DNA of 64,000 nucleotides from Bacteroidetes bacterium 43-93 (GTDB taxonomy: Bacteria; Bacteroidota; Bacteroidia; Chitinophagales; Chitinophagaceae): positions 248,001 through 312,000 of the forward strand of contig MKUO01000004.1 of the NCBI GenBank assembly GCA_001897855.1, given 5' to 3'. The notes under the pieces were generated by a model, which was given only the letters and a program-made list of their open reading frames with translations, did not search any database and was not told the DNA's origin. Shown piece after piece: positions 15,943 to 24,165 of this stretch; within the stretch, counting starts at the first letter, position 1; each line of letters starts with the position of its first letter. The translations under genes were made by a program, and so were the position numbers.

Positions 15943-17010
15943 ATGAGTGTTTCTACTATGGATATACATGTGCAGAAAGTAGAGAAGAGCAGAATCAACC
16001 AATTAGATCCAAACAACATCCAGTTCGGTAAGCTTTATGCTGATCATATGCTGATCGCTAATTACGAAGATGGCGAGTGGAAACAACCCGAGATCGTTCC
16101 TTTTGGAAATTTAAGCCTGAGTCCTGCTACAACATTCATGCATTACGGGCAGGCAATATTTGAAGGTGTAAAAGCTTATAAAGATGCTGATGGTAACGCG
16201 GTGATCTTTCGTCCGCAGGACAACTGGAAGCGTATGAACCGTTCTGCACACCGTATGGGTATGCCCGATGTTCCGGAAGAATTGTTCATAGAAGGTATGC
16301 GCGAGCTGGTGAAACTGGATAAAAACTGGATACCTACAGGCGAGGGTACTTCTTTGTACATCCGTCCTTTTATGATCGCTACCGATGAATTCATTGGCGT
16401 AAAACCTGCTGAGAAGTTCAGCTTCATTATCATTACAAGCCCTGCAGGCCCGTACTATGCACGCCCTGTCAATATATTCGTGCAAGATCAATATGTACGT
16501 GCCTTCCCCGGTGGTATCGGTTTCACCAAAGCTGCCGGCAACTATGGTGCGAGCATGTATCCTACTATGGAGATCCGCAAAATGGGCTATGACCAGATAT
16601 TGTGGACAGATGGACTGGAGCATAAATATGTTCAGGAGATCGGCACTATGAACGTATTTTTTGTGATAGGTGATAAAGTGATCACACCAAACCTGGGTGA
16701 AACTATCCTGGCAGGCGTTACACGTGATAGCGTTATCACACTGCTGCGCGAAAAAGGCGTTACGGTAGAAGAACGCCCGCTGAGTATTGACGAAATAGTA
16801 GGTGCTTATAAAAATGGCACACTGAAAGAAGCTTTCGGTACCGGTACTGCTGCTTCAATATCGCATATAGCAGAACTTACTTATCATGATCTGCACATTG
16901 TATTACCTGAAGAGAAAAACTGGGAAGTGTCTGATTGGGTAAAACAAGAAATGAACGATATCCGCTACGGCCGCAAAGCTGATACACATGGTTGGATCGT
17001 GAAACTATAA
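15943..17010 (+). CDS. ilvE: branched-chain amino acid aminotransferase
   Basis: This 355-aa PLP-dependent class IV transaminase interconverts Leu, Ile and Val with their 2-oxo acids using glutamate/2-oxoglutarate. The PLP lysine is probably Lys196 in GFTKAAGNYGAS, and the HYGQAIFEGVKAY, EIGTMNVFFV and GTGTAASISHI blocks define the BCAT group. The ATG start at 15943 gives the normal length. It is monocistronic, divergent from the recQ operon, with a hairpin after the stop. Confidence 0.95.
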   Translation: MSVSTMDIHVQKVEKSRINQLDPNNIQFGKLYADHMLIANYEDGEWKQPEIVPFGNLSLSPATTFMHYGQAIFEGVKAYKDADGNAVIFRPQDNWKRMNRSAHRMGMPDVPEELFIEGMRELVKLDKNWIPTGEGTSLYIRPFMIATDEFIGVKPAEKFSFIIITSPAGPYYARPVNIFVQDQYVRAFPGGIGFTKAAGNYGASMYPTMEIRKMGYDQILWTDGLEHKYVQEIGTMNVFFVIGDKVITPNLGETILAGVTRDSVITLLREKGVTVEERPLSIDEIVGAYKNGTLKEAFGTGTAASISHIAELTYHDLHIVLPEEKNWEVSDWVKQEMNDIRYGRKADTHGWIVKL

Positions 17011-17033
17011 TTGTTTAAGAATCGAATTTTTGA

Positions 17034-17064
17034 ATAAAGCCTGTCCACGCGATGGGCTTTAATT
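17034..17064 (+). terminator. terminator after ilvE
   Basis: AAAGCC and GGCTTT arms enclose a 13-nt GC-rich loop, followed by a T-rich tract about 25 bp after the stop codon. Confidence 0.6.
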
Positions 17065-17112
17065 TTTACTACACCGCTTTATTTGTTAATATTACGTTTC
17101 AATTAAAATAGT

Positions 17113-17949
17113 ATGAAGCCATACTGTAGTAAGTATTTATTACTGCTCAGTTTCTTTTTTGCAGCCATTGCTTCCCATGCACAAAATATTGATGAGGACG
17201 AAGGCATTCTTTCACCCGGTGGGTACAACCGTTTGCTGGGTGTAGGAGTAGGGGCTACCTACCGCAGTTTTCTAGACCAGGGTTTATCAAACCTCACTTA
17301 CCGCAAGCCGGGTGCCACCGTTTACCTCGAAAACCTGAAGACCGATGATATGAAGTTTACCGACCTGTCGATACAGGCTTCCTATCTTACCATGCAGCGC
17401 AAAACCAATGATCTTACACCCGGCGAGGCCAAAAGCTTTAAAGGTGTAATAGACTATCGCCATACTTATAAGATCAATGTACTGAACGAGAATGTATATG
17501 ATGTACGCCTCGGCGCCGTGCTATCGGGCCTGGTAGATATCCGCAATATGCCGCAGCTCAATTATTCGGCTCAGTCTTACGAACATGCTTTCAGCCTGGG
17601 CTTTCATGGCAAGATAGCCCGCTCTAAAAATATGAATAGCCGGAACGGCAGCATTATCTGGGACCTGAGCATACCCTTCGTTTCAGAAATTGGCAGGCCG
17701 CCATACAACAATACCAATGGCGAATATGACCCGAGCTACAAACCATTAAAAGGATTCTTTGGCAAGGACGAGATCGCCACTTTTGGTAAGTTCTTCCGCA
17801 TTACATCCAGGGTGCATTGGCAATACCCGCTGAAGAATGGTAATAAAATACGGTTCTCCTACACATGGGATTATTATAAAATGAAGGGTGCTACCACAGT
17901 GTATAGTGCAGAGCATACACTCACCGCAGCATTTCTGTTGAATTACTAA
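17113..17949 (+). CDS. secreted outer-membrane beta-barrel-like protein
   Basis: This 278-aa protein has a signal peptide (cleavage near ASHAQ, residue 24). The mature part has many alternating aromatic/hydrophobic strands and ends in TLTAAFLLNY, consistent with an outer-membrane barrel that closes on a C-terminal aromatic residue. I do not recognise a named family. The S41 protease lipoprotein starts 9 bp later, so the two probably form one transcript and may act together at the envelope. Confidence 0.72.
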   Translation: MKPYCSKYLLLLSFFFAAIASHAQNIDEDEGILSPGGYNRLLGVGVGATYRSFLDQGLSNLTYRKPGATVYLENLKTDDMKFTDLSIQASYLTMQRKTNDLTPGEAKSFKGVIDYRHTYKINVLNENVYDVRLGAVLSGLVDIRNMPQLNYSAQSYEHAFSLGFHGKIARSKNMNSRNGSIIWDLSIPFVSEIGRPPYNNTNGEYDPSYKPLKGFFGKDEIATFGKFFRITSRVHWQYPLKNGNKIRFSYTWDYYKMKGATTVYSAEHTLTAAFLLNY

Positions 17950-17958
17950 GCAACATCA

Positions 17959-18990
17959 ATGAAAAAACTAATATTATTTTCATTTATACTTATCAGTTTT
18001 GCATCCTGCGAAAAGCTGCTGATGCCTAAAAAGCCATCTGATCATAACGGTGCGATATTTAACGAGGTGTGGACGGCCTTAGATAAAGGCTATGTTCATT
18101 TTAATAAGGTACCCATCTCCTGGGATAGTGTAAAGAAGATATACACCCCCGTTTTTGCTGATAGCATCAATACCCAGCAGGTGTACGATAGTATGGTATC
18201 CATGCTCAATACTATGCTGCAGGATGTAAACGTTTCCCTCAATTCGGGCTTTGCTACCTCTTATTATTCCGAGAGATGGAAGTATCCTGCCAACTTCAAT
18301 AAGGGCTTATTGGAACAAAAATACTGGCCGGGCTATGAGCAAACAGGTGGGTTGCTATATAAAGTATTTGATTCGGTAGGGTATATCTACTATCACAGTT
18401 TCAACGATGTAGTAAGCGACGAACAGATGCAGGTGGTCATACGCAGGCTAAAGGGGAATGGCGCCAAAAGGGGAGTGATCCTGGACATTCGAGATAATGC
18501 CGGGGGAGACCCCGCCAACATGAAGGTGTTCTTTGACCATATGGGGCTCGATAGTAATATAGGGTATGACTACACTACCTTCCTCTACGAGATAGCCTAT
18601 AAAAAAGGCCCCGGACACGAAGATTTTGAGAATTATAAAGGCGCTTATACCGAGAAGAACAGCAACCTGAAGTTTCCCGGCCGCATCGTGGTACTTACCA
18701 ACCGTGGGGTATCGGGCACTGCTAATGTGTTTACCAGTGCTGCCAAAAGCTTTAATAATGTAAAGGTAATGGGCGATACCACCGGCGGCGGGGGAGCAAT
18801 GACCTCATCGTTCGAGCTGTCTAACGGCTGGATCCTTACTTACCCATCTGCCCGAATGAGGGATGGCGTGGGCACCGGGCTGGAAAATCCGATACCGCCG
18901 GACTTTTATGTGCCGATGAAAAAAGCCGATGAAGATGCCGGGGTAGATTCGATATTCGAGGCGGCCAGGCTGTTATTGGTCAAATACTAG
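17959..18990 (+). CDS. S41 family peptidase lipoprotein
   Basis: This 343-aa lipoprotein has the lipobox SFASC (Cys17). The S41 (C-terminal processing/tail-specific) fold is shown by VGYIYYHSF, the GVILDIRDNAGGDPANM block (about 172-188) and VVLTNRGVSGTANVFTSAA with probable nucleophile Ser252. The usual Lys a little downstream, in a TxGK motif, is replaced: the segment reads GDTTGGGGA (272-280). A tricorn-like or altered catalytic mechanism, or loss of activity, is possible. No PDZ domain is obvious. It follows the barrel-like gene by 9 bp. Confidence 0.85.
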   Translation: MKKLILFSFILISFASCEKLLMPKKPSDHNGAIFNEVWTALDKGYVHFNKVPISWDSVKKIYTPVFADSINTQQVYDSMVSMLNTMLQDVNVSLNSGFATSYYSERWKYPANFNKGLLEQKYWPGYEQTGGLLYKVFDSVGYIYYHSFNDVVSDEQMQVVIRRLKGNGAKRGVILDIRDNAGGDPANMKVFFDHMGLDSNIGYDYTTFLYEIAYKKGPGHEDFENYKGAYTEKNSNLKFPGRIVVLTNRGVSGTANVFTSAAKSFNNVKVMGDTTGGGGAMTSSFELSNGWILTYPSARMRDGVGTGLENPIPPDFYVPMKKADEDAGVDSIFEAARLLLVKY

Positions 18991-19003
18991 CTTACCCCAG
19001 AGG

Positions 19004-19027
19004 CAGTCGGCTTTACCGACTGTTTTT
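19004..19027 (+). terminator. terminator after S41 peptidase
   Basis: CAGTCGG (19004-19010) pairs with CCGACTG (19016-19022) across a CTTTA loop, followed by TTTTTG. Confidence 0.8.
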
Positions 19028-19047
19028 GTTTATTTACCGAAATAACA

Positions 19048-19077
19048 TTTCCGGCGGCCCGTCTGTGCGTAACTTTG
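19048..19077 (+). promoter_or_regulatory. probable promoter of ABC exporter gene
   Basis: TTTC (19048-19051), an 18-bp spacer and a perfect TAACTTTG (19070-19077). The ATG is 27 bp downstream. Confidence 0.65.
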
Positions 19078-19104
19078 CAGCACTACTAACGGGATTTTTA
19101 TATT

Positions 19105-20931
19105 ATGGCGCGTCCTAATGCTAACAGCAACGGAAGTTTACCTGCAGAATTACCAAAGGCAAAACTGAATAAAGAGAGCTTTAAAGAAGGGTTATTAATT
19201 TTCAAATATATTAAACCTTACCTGGGCAAGTTCATTGCCGGGTTATTGTTCATTGCGCTGTCGGCAGGTACCACCATGGCATTCCCTTACCTGCTCAAAG
19301 GGTTAATAGATAGCGCGCATAATACCCATCCTGCCACCTATTTCCAGACACCTTCGGGCATTGCCATCATGATGGTGGGGTTGCTGGCTATACAAATGGT
19401 TATTTCCTTTATGCGTGTGTTCCTGTTTACCACCGTGGGCGAGAACGCCCTGGGCGACATGCGTAAGGACATCTACAAGAAGATGATTACCATGCCTATG
19501 GATTTCTTTGCACAAAGGCGCGTGGGCGAGCTTTCCAGCCGCATTAGTACCGATGTATCGCAGATACAGGATGCTGTGACCACCATGCTGGCAGAGATAC
19601 TCAGGGGTATACTTACCTTATTGATAGGTATGGGGCTGATCATGTATATATCCCCAAAGCTTACCTTAATTATGCTGTCGGTAGTACCGGTGATCATAGT
19701 GATAGCGCTGATATTTGGCAAGTATATACGCAAACTGGCACGTACCGCGCAGGACCAGCTGGCCGATTCCGGTACCATTGTGCAGGAAACATTACAAGGT
19801 ATCAGCAACGTAAAGGCGTTCGGCAACGAGCATTTCGAGATACGGAGGTATAGCAAAAGCATCAATGATGTGGTGAAGCTCGCCATCCGTAACGGGCAGT
19901 TTCGTGGTTTCTTTATCTCATTTATGCTGTTCAGCGTGTTTGGCGCTATTGTATTGGTGGTATGGTATGGCGCCGGTATGATGCAGCAGGGGCTGCTATC
20001 TTTTGGCGATCTTACAGCCTTTGTGGTGTACACGGCGTTTGTGGGTGGTACCATGGCCGGCTTTGCAGATCTGTTTAGCCAGTTGCAGAAAACACTGGGC
20101 GCTACGCAGCGTGTACGCGAGCTGCTGCGCGAAGAACCGGAAGCGGTATCTATAGACGAGGAACCATTGCTGGATCAATACAGGCTTACCGGCAGGGTTA
20201 CCCTGGAGCATGTAGCCTTCAGGTATCCGAGTCGCCCCGAGGTGCAGGTATTGAAAGATGTGACCATCCGGGCCGAGCCCGGCCAGCAGATAGCCATTGT
20301 AGGACCTAGCGGCGCGGGTAAGAGTACGCTGGCATCTATATTGCTGCGTTTTTATGAGCCCGAAGCAGGCAAGCTGTTATTTGATAATATAGAAGCAAAA
20401 CAGATACCGCTGACGCAATTGCGTAAACAAATGGCGCTGGTACCACAGGATGTGCTGCTGTTTGGCGGAACGATATATGAGAATATTGCCTACGGTAAGG
20501 CGGGTGCCAGCCTGGAAGAAGTAATGGAAGCTGCCCGTAAGGCCAATGCCCATAATTTCATCAGCGGGTTCCCTGAGGGGTATGAAACGGTGGTGGGTGA
20601 GCGTGGTGTAAAACTATCGGGGGGACAACGCCAGCGTATAGCTATAGCAAGGGCTATATTAAAGGATCCTGCTATATTGATACTGGATGAAGCTACCAGT
20701 TCGCTGGATTCTGAATCTGAAGCATTGGTTCAGGACGCATTGAATAACTTAATGAAAAACAGGACTTCATTTGTTATAGCGCACAGGCTTTCTACCATTC
20801 GTAATGCGGATAAGATAGTGGTGCTGGAGCATGGTGTAGTTAAAGAAACGGGCACTCATAAAGAACTGATGGCCATACCGGACGGACTATACCACAGCCT
20901 GAACGCCTTACAGTTTGAAGGCATGATCTAA
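19105..20931 (+). CDS. ABC exporter, permease-ATPase fusion (MsbA-like)
   Basis: This 608-aa half-transporter has six membrane helices (residues about 35-330) followed by an ATPase domain. Walker A GPSGAGKST lies near 400, the signature LSGGQRQRIAIARA near 504, Walker B ILILDEATSSLDSES near 522, and the H-loop FVIAHRLST near 557. It works as a homodimer. The closest functional analogues flip lipid A-core (MsbA) or export drugs, and the substrate is not readable here. It has its own promoter and is convergent with the next gene, with 1 bp between stops. Confidence 0.92.
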   Translation: MARPNANSNGSLPAELPKAKLNKESFKEGLLIFKYIKPYLGKFIAGLLFIALSAGTTMAFPYLLKGLIDSAHNTHPATYFQTPSGIAIMMVGLLAIQMVISFMRVFLFTTVGENALGDMRKDIYKKMITMPMDFFAQRRVGELSSRISTDVSQIQDAVTTMLAEILRGILTLLIGMGLIMYISPKLTLIMLSVVPVIIVIALIFGKYIRKLARTAQDQLADSGTIVQETLQGISNVKAFGNEHFEIRRYSKSINDVVKLAIRNGQFRGFFISFMLFSVFGAIVLVVWYGAGMMQQGLLSFGDLTAFVVYTAFVGGTMAGFADLFSQLQKTLGATQRVRELLREEPEAVSIDEEPLLDQYRLTGRVTLEHVAFRYPSRPEVQVLKDVTIRAEPGQQIAIVGPSGAGKSTLASILLRFYEPEAGKLLFDNIEAKQIPLTQLRKQMALVPQDVLLFGGTIYENIAYGKAGASLEEVMEAARKANAHNFISGFPEGYETVVGERGVKLSGGQRQRIAIARAILKDPAILILDEATSSLDSESEALVQDALNNLMKNRTSFVIAHRLSTIRNADKIVVLEHGVVKETGTHKELMAIPDGLYHSLNALQFEGMI

Positions 20932-20932
20932 T

Positions 20933-21226
20933 TTAATTAAGGACAGCTCTAGGGTCGGTTTCCTGGCTTTGCATCACATATTTTACCACCTCGTTGATGG
21001 TCTGTTCAAACAGGTCAGACGATGGTTCCGGTATGTCTTGTTGCGATAAAACTGCCAGGGCATAGCTCAGGTCGGGTTTTATCAGCGGGTTCATCACCAC
21101 GCGGCCGTTCATAGTTGTTTTGATCAGCTCGTAGAGTATTTTGGCAGCACCGTCAAAATCGTGTGCGGTATAGTGGCTGCAGAATTCTGTAAAAGCCTCG
21201 CTCGAATAATTTCTATTCCTTCTCAT
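20933..21226 (-). CDS. hypothetical protein, 97 aa
   Basis: This small cytoplasmic, mostly helical protein (MRRNRNYSSEAFTEFCSHYTAHDFDG...) has no signal peptide and no recognisable domain. The C-terminal ELFEQTINEVVKYVMQ-like helix is amphipathic. The ATG start is clear. It is convergent with the ABC exporter and upstream of nothing on its strand, so context gives no hint. Confidence 0.65.
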   Translation of the reverse strand: MRRNRNYSSEAFTEFCSHYTAHDFDGAAKILYELIKTTMNGRVVMNPLIKPDLSYALAVLSQQDIPEPSSDLFEQTINEVVKYVMQSQETDPRAVLN

Positions 21227-21610
21227 AGCATTTAGTTTTTGAAGTGGTACCTGGTAGGGGTGTCACCTGTACTAATAGGTAATGCTAATCCTGTGCCACG
21301 AATTGCTATTATCTACAATATCTATGAAACTATGTTCTTTTTCTACTTAACATAATATAAATTATAGTACAATCCTGGATCGTTACCATAATTGGCATTC
21401 ATGTTAAATGAAAAATATATGGTACCAGAAACCCAAAAAGCATTAGCTGCAAGACTTAATATAATAAAATCAGAAGTTGAAGATTGCGCATGGCCAAACT
21501 TGGGTAGTGTTTCAGTTTGAATGTTAACTGGATTTTTATCTTTGGGGTTGTAACTTTGGGTATGAATAAGAAAAGACACCAGTACGTCCAAAAGATAAGA
21601 ATGATGAAGC
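21227..21610. other. AT-rich intergenic region with doubtful remnant ORF
   Basis: The region joins a normal-composition gene to the AT-rich cassette at 21.6-23.6 kb. A minus-strand reading frame at 21343-21591 (82 codons) opens only with TTG, is rich in Asn, Tyr and Ser, and has no family. It may be the degraded end of an old gene or a chance ORF. I see no RNA gene or terminator of note. Confidence 0.5.
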
Positions 21611-23014
21611 CTAAATATATTTTGCCAGTTCTATAAATCTTTCTTCTGTAGCCTTCCGTTGATCGGATGAGTTGGTGTATTCCAAAATTAAGTCTACTAG
21701 ACGACCTTTAAAAGCGTTATCTATCTCTTTAACATCTTCTCCCTCTACCTCAATTTCAAGTTCCGGATGAAAGATTTTTTTTACGCCATCTGGATATAAT
21801 AGGAACTTCCCCTTAATATCCTTTCTAAAAACGTAAGAAATATTATTATAAATCATTGGTGAGTGGATTGTATATGGTGCTTCTGGTTGTTCATCGCCAA
21901 ACAATAGATTTTCCTTTAAATCCTTAATCTTTATACTTGAAATATCTTGCCCCTCTTCCAATGCAACAACAAATTGAAATAGTTTAAGCCTCTTTTGTTT
22001 TTCTTCCTCAGCTTGTTCTTTTGTAGGCTTTGGTGTTACTATCTGTTTAAATTCTTCCGATAGTGGCTTTTTCTTAAAATCTCTTTCAAAGGTATTTTTA
22101 TAGTCTGTTATCTTAATAGAAATATTATCGTTGTCATAAATACGTATCAACGGTTCAAAAATCTTTTTTCTTTCTTCAGGTGTATATTTATTAGCAATGA
22201 TTTTTGCATCAGTCTCATTCGAAATATCAACGTTCAATACTTCATTCTTATACATTTCAATCAAAGTATTTCTCCAAACTTTTTCTTCGTCATCATCAGC
22301 TTCCAAGGTTATAACGTCCATTGTAAGCCAAACTTCAAAACTATGAAATAAATTATTGGCTACTCTCGGGGATAGATCATTCTTAAATCGATTGATTTTC
22401 TTTGTTTTTTTAGTAGTTGTAATGGGCTTTTGTTCTAACATTTTTGCGCCAGTAACATCAATAAAACCCTCCATTGATTTTGATGCGCCATGCAAAACCA
22501 TTGCAGCATCTTTGGCACTAACCGTTGGCCCATGAGAGTCATCTGATGGCTTTGCAATAAGTCTATAAGACTCGTGTCTCAATCTATCAATATAAAGATG
22601 GTCTTTCAGGTATACTTGATAGTATTCATTAATCCCCAATGAGTAATAGCTATTTTCACCAGCTAAATACTTTTCAGGAATTGCATAAGAATTAAGCATT
22701 ATAACCGATGTACATTGCCCATTAATATCAAAGTCTAGCAAGAAAACATAATCTGCTGCTAAGTCTTGAAAAAGAGACTTTAAAGACTTACTGCCTATTA
22801 AATAGTAGTAAAGCTCTTCAATGCTTACCTTCCCATAAACCCATCTTTTATGAGACTCGTCAAAATCCACCCAATAGCATACCCAGTCACTACCCCTTTC
22901 ATCCTTGAGGTGCAAAAGCATAGGCTCGCCGTCAAAGTCCAATAACTCTGTTATTAACTCTAACTGGTCAAATGGTAACCCATTTGCTATTTGTATGCCC
23001 TTAACTTCAAGCAT
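21611..23014 (-). CDS. DUF6575-like protein, AT-rich accessory gene
   Basis: This 467-aa cytoplasmic protein has an N-terminal region (about 1-180: GLPFDQLELITELLDFDGEPMLLHLKDERGSDWVCYW ... GKVSIEELYYYLIG) that resembles DUF6575. The middle (200-390) is Lys/Glu-rich and helical. The C-terminal part (about 395-467) contains YVFRKDIKGKFLLYPDGVKK. No enzymatic motif is visible. The base composition is more AT-rich than the neighbours, suggesting horizontal acquisition. It overlaps the upstream 147-186-aa gene by 8 bp, so the two form a coupled cassette of unknown function; defence or other accessory roles are possible. Confidence 0.75.
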   Translation of the reverse strand: MLEVKGIQIANGLPFDQLELITELLDFDGEPMLLHLKDERGSDWVCYWVDFDESHKRWVYGKVSIEELYYYLIGSKSLKSLFQDLAADYVFLLDFDINGQCTSVIMLNSYAIPEKYLAGENSYYSLGINEYYQVYLKDHLYIDRLRHESYRLIAKPSDDSHGPTVSAKDAAMVLHGASKSMEGFIDVTGAKMLEQKPITTTKKTKKINRFKNDLSPRVANNLFHSFEVWLTMDVITLEADDDEEKVWRNTLIEMYKNEVLNVDISNETDAKIIANKYTPEERKKIFEPLIRIYDNDNISIKITDYKNTFERDFKKKPLSEEFKQIVTPKPTKEQAEEEKQKRLKLFQFVVALEEGQDISSIKIKDLKENLLFGDEQPEAPYTIHSPMIYNNISYVFRKDIKGKFLLYPDGVKKIFHPELEIEVEGEDVKEIDNAFKGRLVDLILEYTNSSDQRKATEERFIELAKYI

Positions 23015-23450
23015 TTTTTAATTCACTTAATATTTTAAATTTCCTGGTTAAATCCGCAGTGTCAAATTCATAAAAACCAAAATGCCCTGTAACGCTTGGT
23101 TTATTTATCAGGCCATCTTTTTCGTCAAGTATCCCAGATGCTATATGAGTATATCCTAAGTTCGCTTTATTTTGTGCACTCATATTTTCCCAAGCGTTTA
23201 CCGCCGATTTAATTGTAGTAAAAAAAGATGCTCCGCAACGCTTGCATTTTGTAGGATTATCTTTTATATGATATGGGTAAGGATGATTAATAATCCTGTC
23301 AAAAACTACGTTTGGTAAAAAATTTCTTTCGTGTGTTATTGGATTGTAGGACCATCTAAAGACTTCCACACCTAAAGGCGAGACCGTTTCAGTAGGACAT
23401 AAATTTTGCAAATTCAGCCCGTCAATTTCTTTCTGGTACTTAAGAGGCAT
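23007..23450 (-). CDS. accessory partner protein with CxxC
   Basis: From ATG 23450 the protein is 147 aa (MPLKYQKEIDGLNLQNLCPTETVSPLG...). An in-frame ATG at 23561 would add a 37-residue hydrophobic stretch that looks like translated promoter DNA, but could be a signal. It contains one CKRCGASFF zinc-ribbon-like half-site near residue 77, and GHFGFYEF near the end. I know no function. Its stop overlaps the start of the DUF6575-like gene, so the pair is probably translated together. AT-rich like its partner. Confidence 0.68.
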   Translation of the reverse strand: MPLKYQKEIDGLNLQNLCPTETVSPLGVEVFRWSYNPITHERNFLPNVVFDRIINHPYPYHIKDNPTKCKRCGASFFTTIKSAVNAWENMSAQNKANLGYTHIASGILDEKDGLINKPSVTGHFGFYEFDTADLTRKFKILSELKNA

Positions 23451-23786
23451 AGCGTTACTGGTACAGTAGGTTGCCTGTAATAGTATAAAAAAAAATATTA
23501 CAATACAAGAATGTATATCATACTCATGATATGTGTAGTTTGAATTTGATTTTTTTACCATTTTCAATGGTAAAATTAATATATATTTACCATATATAAT
23601 TCATATATTTTTAAAAATATTTAGTTTAAAGTTTGCAACTATGGAATATTTATTTGCCTTTGATGCATGGCAGTGAAAGTAAGTAACCTGTTAACGATTA
23701 ATCTGCTAGGCGTAGTCTCTGACTACGCTGTAAAAGATGGCAAATCTCCTGATTTGCGAAGGTATGTTTACAAATACAAAACCAAG
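23451..23786. other. AT-rich region with promoter area and REP-like element
   Basis: It holds the upstream region of the AT-rich gene pair (23451-23640, very A/T rich, with TACCATTTTCAATGGTA, an inverted repeat, near 23556-23572) and then the REP-like double hairpin at 23711-23757. A plus-strand reading frame running through 23667-23951 is not considered a gene. Confidence 0.55.
23711..23757. repeat. REP-like double hairpin, copy 1
   Basis: CGTAGTC/GACTACG (23711-23727) is followed 12 bp later by GCAAATC/GATTTGC (23740-23757). A second copy in the same orientation lies at 26056-26102 with the same order and spacing. Paired short palindromes of this type are typical of repetitive extragenic palindromes moved by RAYT transposases; no transposase is in the window. 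Confidence 0.65.
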
Positions 23787-24089
23787 CTACTCCTTCTTCC
23801 CCGGGTACACTTCATAGATCTCATCGTCTTCTTCCTCCTCTTCATCATCATATTCTTCTTCCTCTGTTTCGTCAGCGTTTTCGTATTCTTCAAGTCTTGC
23901 TATGGCAATATCCAATTCCTCCTGCAGTTCCCGGGCATCTTCCAGGTTTAGTACTATGGAGGCACTGTTCATTACCTGGTGGTGCTCGCAGTTAATGCCC
24001 ACAAAAATCTGGTGCTTGTTGGTTAGAAAACATTCGATCTCCCCATCTTCGTTTGTGATCAGGGTTGTTACTGTTGTTGTTTTCGGCAT
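23787..24089 (-). CDS. hypothetical acidic-tail protein, 100 aa
   Basis: This 100-aa cytoplasmic protein has a small globular first half (TTTVTTLITNEDGEIECFLTN...), an amphipathic helix DARELQEELDIAIARLEEYEN, and a strongly acidic tail (residues about 75-92, almost all Glu/Asp). Such tails often mimic DNA or bind basic partners. The family is unknown. It is transcribed divergently from the 297-aa gene at 24166, with overlapping promoters that carry GTAC palindromes, so the pair is probably co-regulated. Confidence 0.7.
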   Translation of the reverse strand: MPKTTTVTTLITNEDGEIECFLTNKHQIFVGINCEHHQVMNSASIVLNLEDARELQEELDIAIARLEEYENADETEEEEYDDEEEEEDDEIYEVYPGKKE

Positions 24090-24106
24090 AAGATCTGTAT
24101 TTTATT

Positions 24107-24145
24107 ATTTGTACAAATGTACAAGTATTTGTACTTTTATCCAAA
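24107..24145. promoter_or_regulatory. divergent promoters overlapping GTAC palindromes
   Basis: ATTTGTACAAAT (24107-24118) is a perfect palindrome. Two more GTAC sites follow at 24119 and 24131. Minus promoter: TTTG (24145-24142), 20 bp, TACATTTG (24121-24114). Plus promoter: TTTG (24108-24111), 20 bp, TACTTTTA (24132-24139). The palindromes lie within both promoters, so a repressor binding there would shut off both genes. Confidence 0.6.
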
Positions 24146-24165
24146 TAAAATCTATCTTATTGATT

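Noticed and set aside
23667-23951. 94-codon plus ORF through the REP-like element and the acidic 100-aa gene
   Set aside because: It reads antisense to a better-supported gene, and its hydrophobic Phe/Ile-rich part is the reverse of the Glu/Asp tail.
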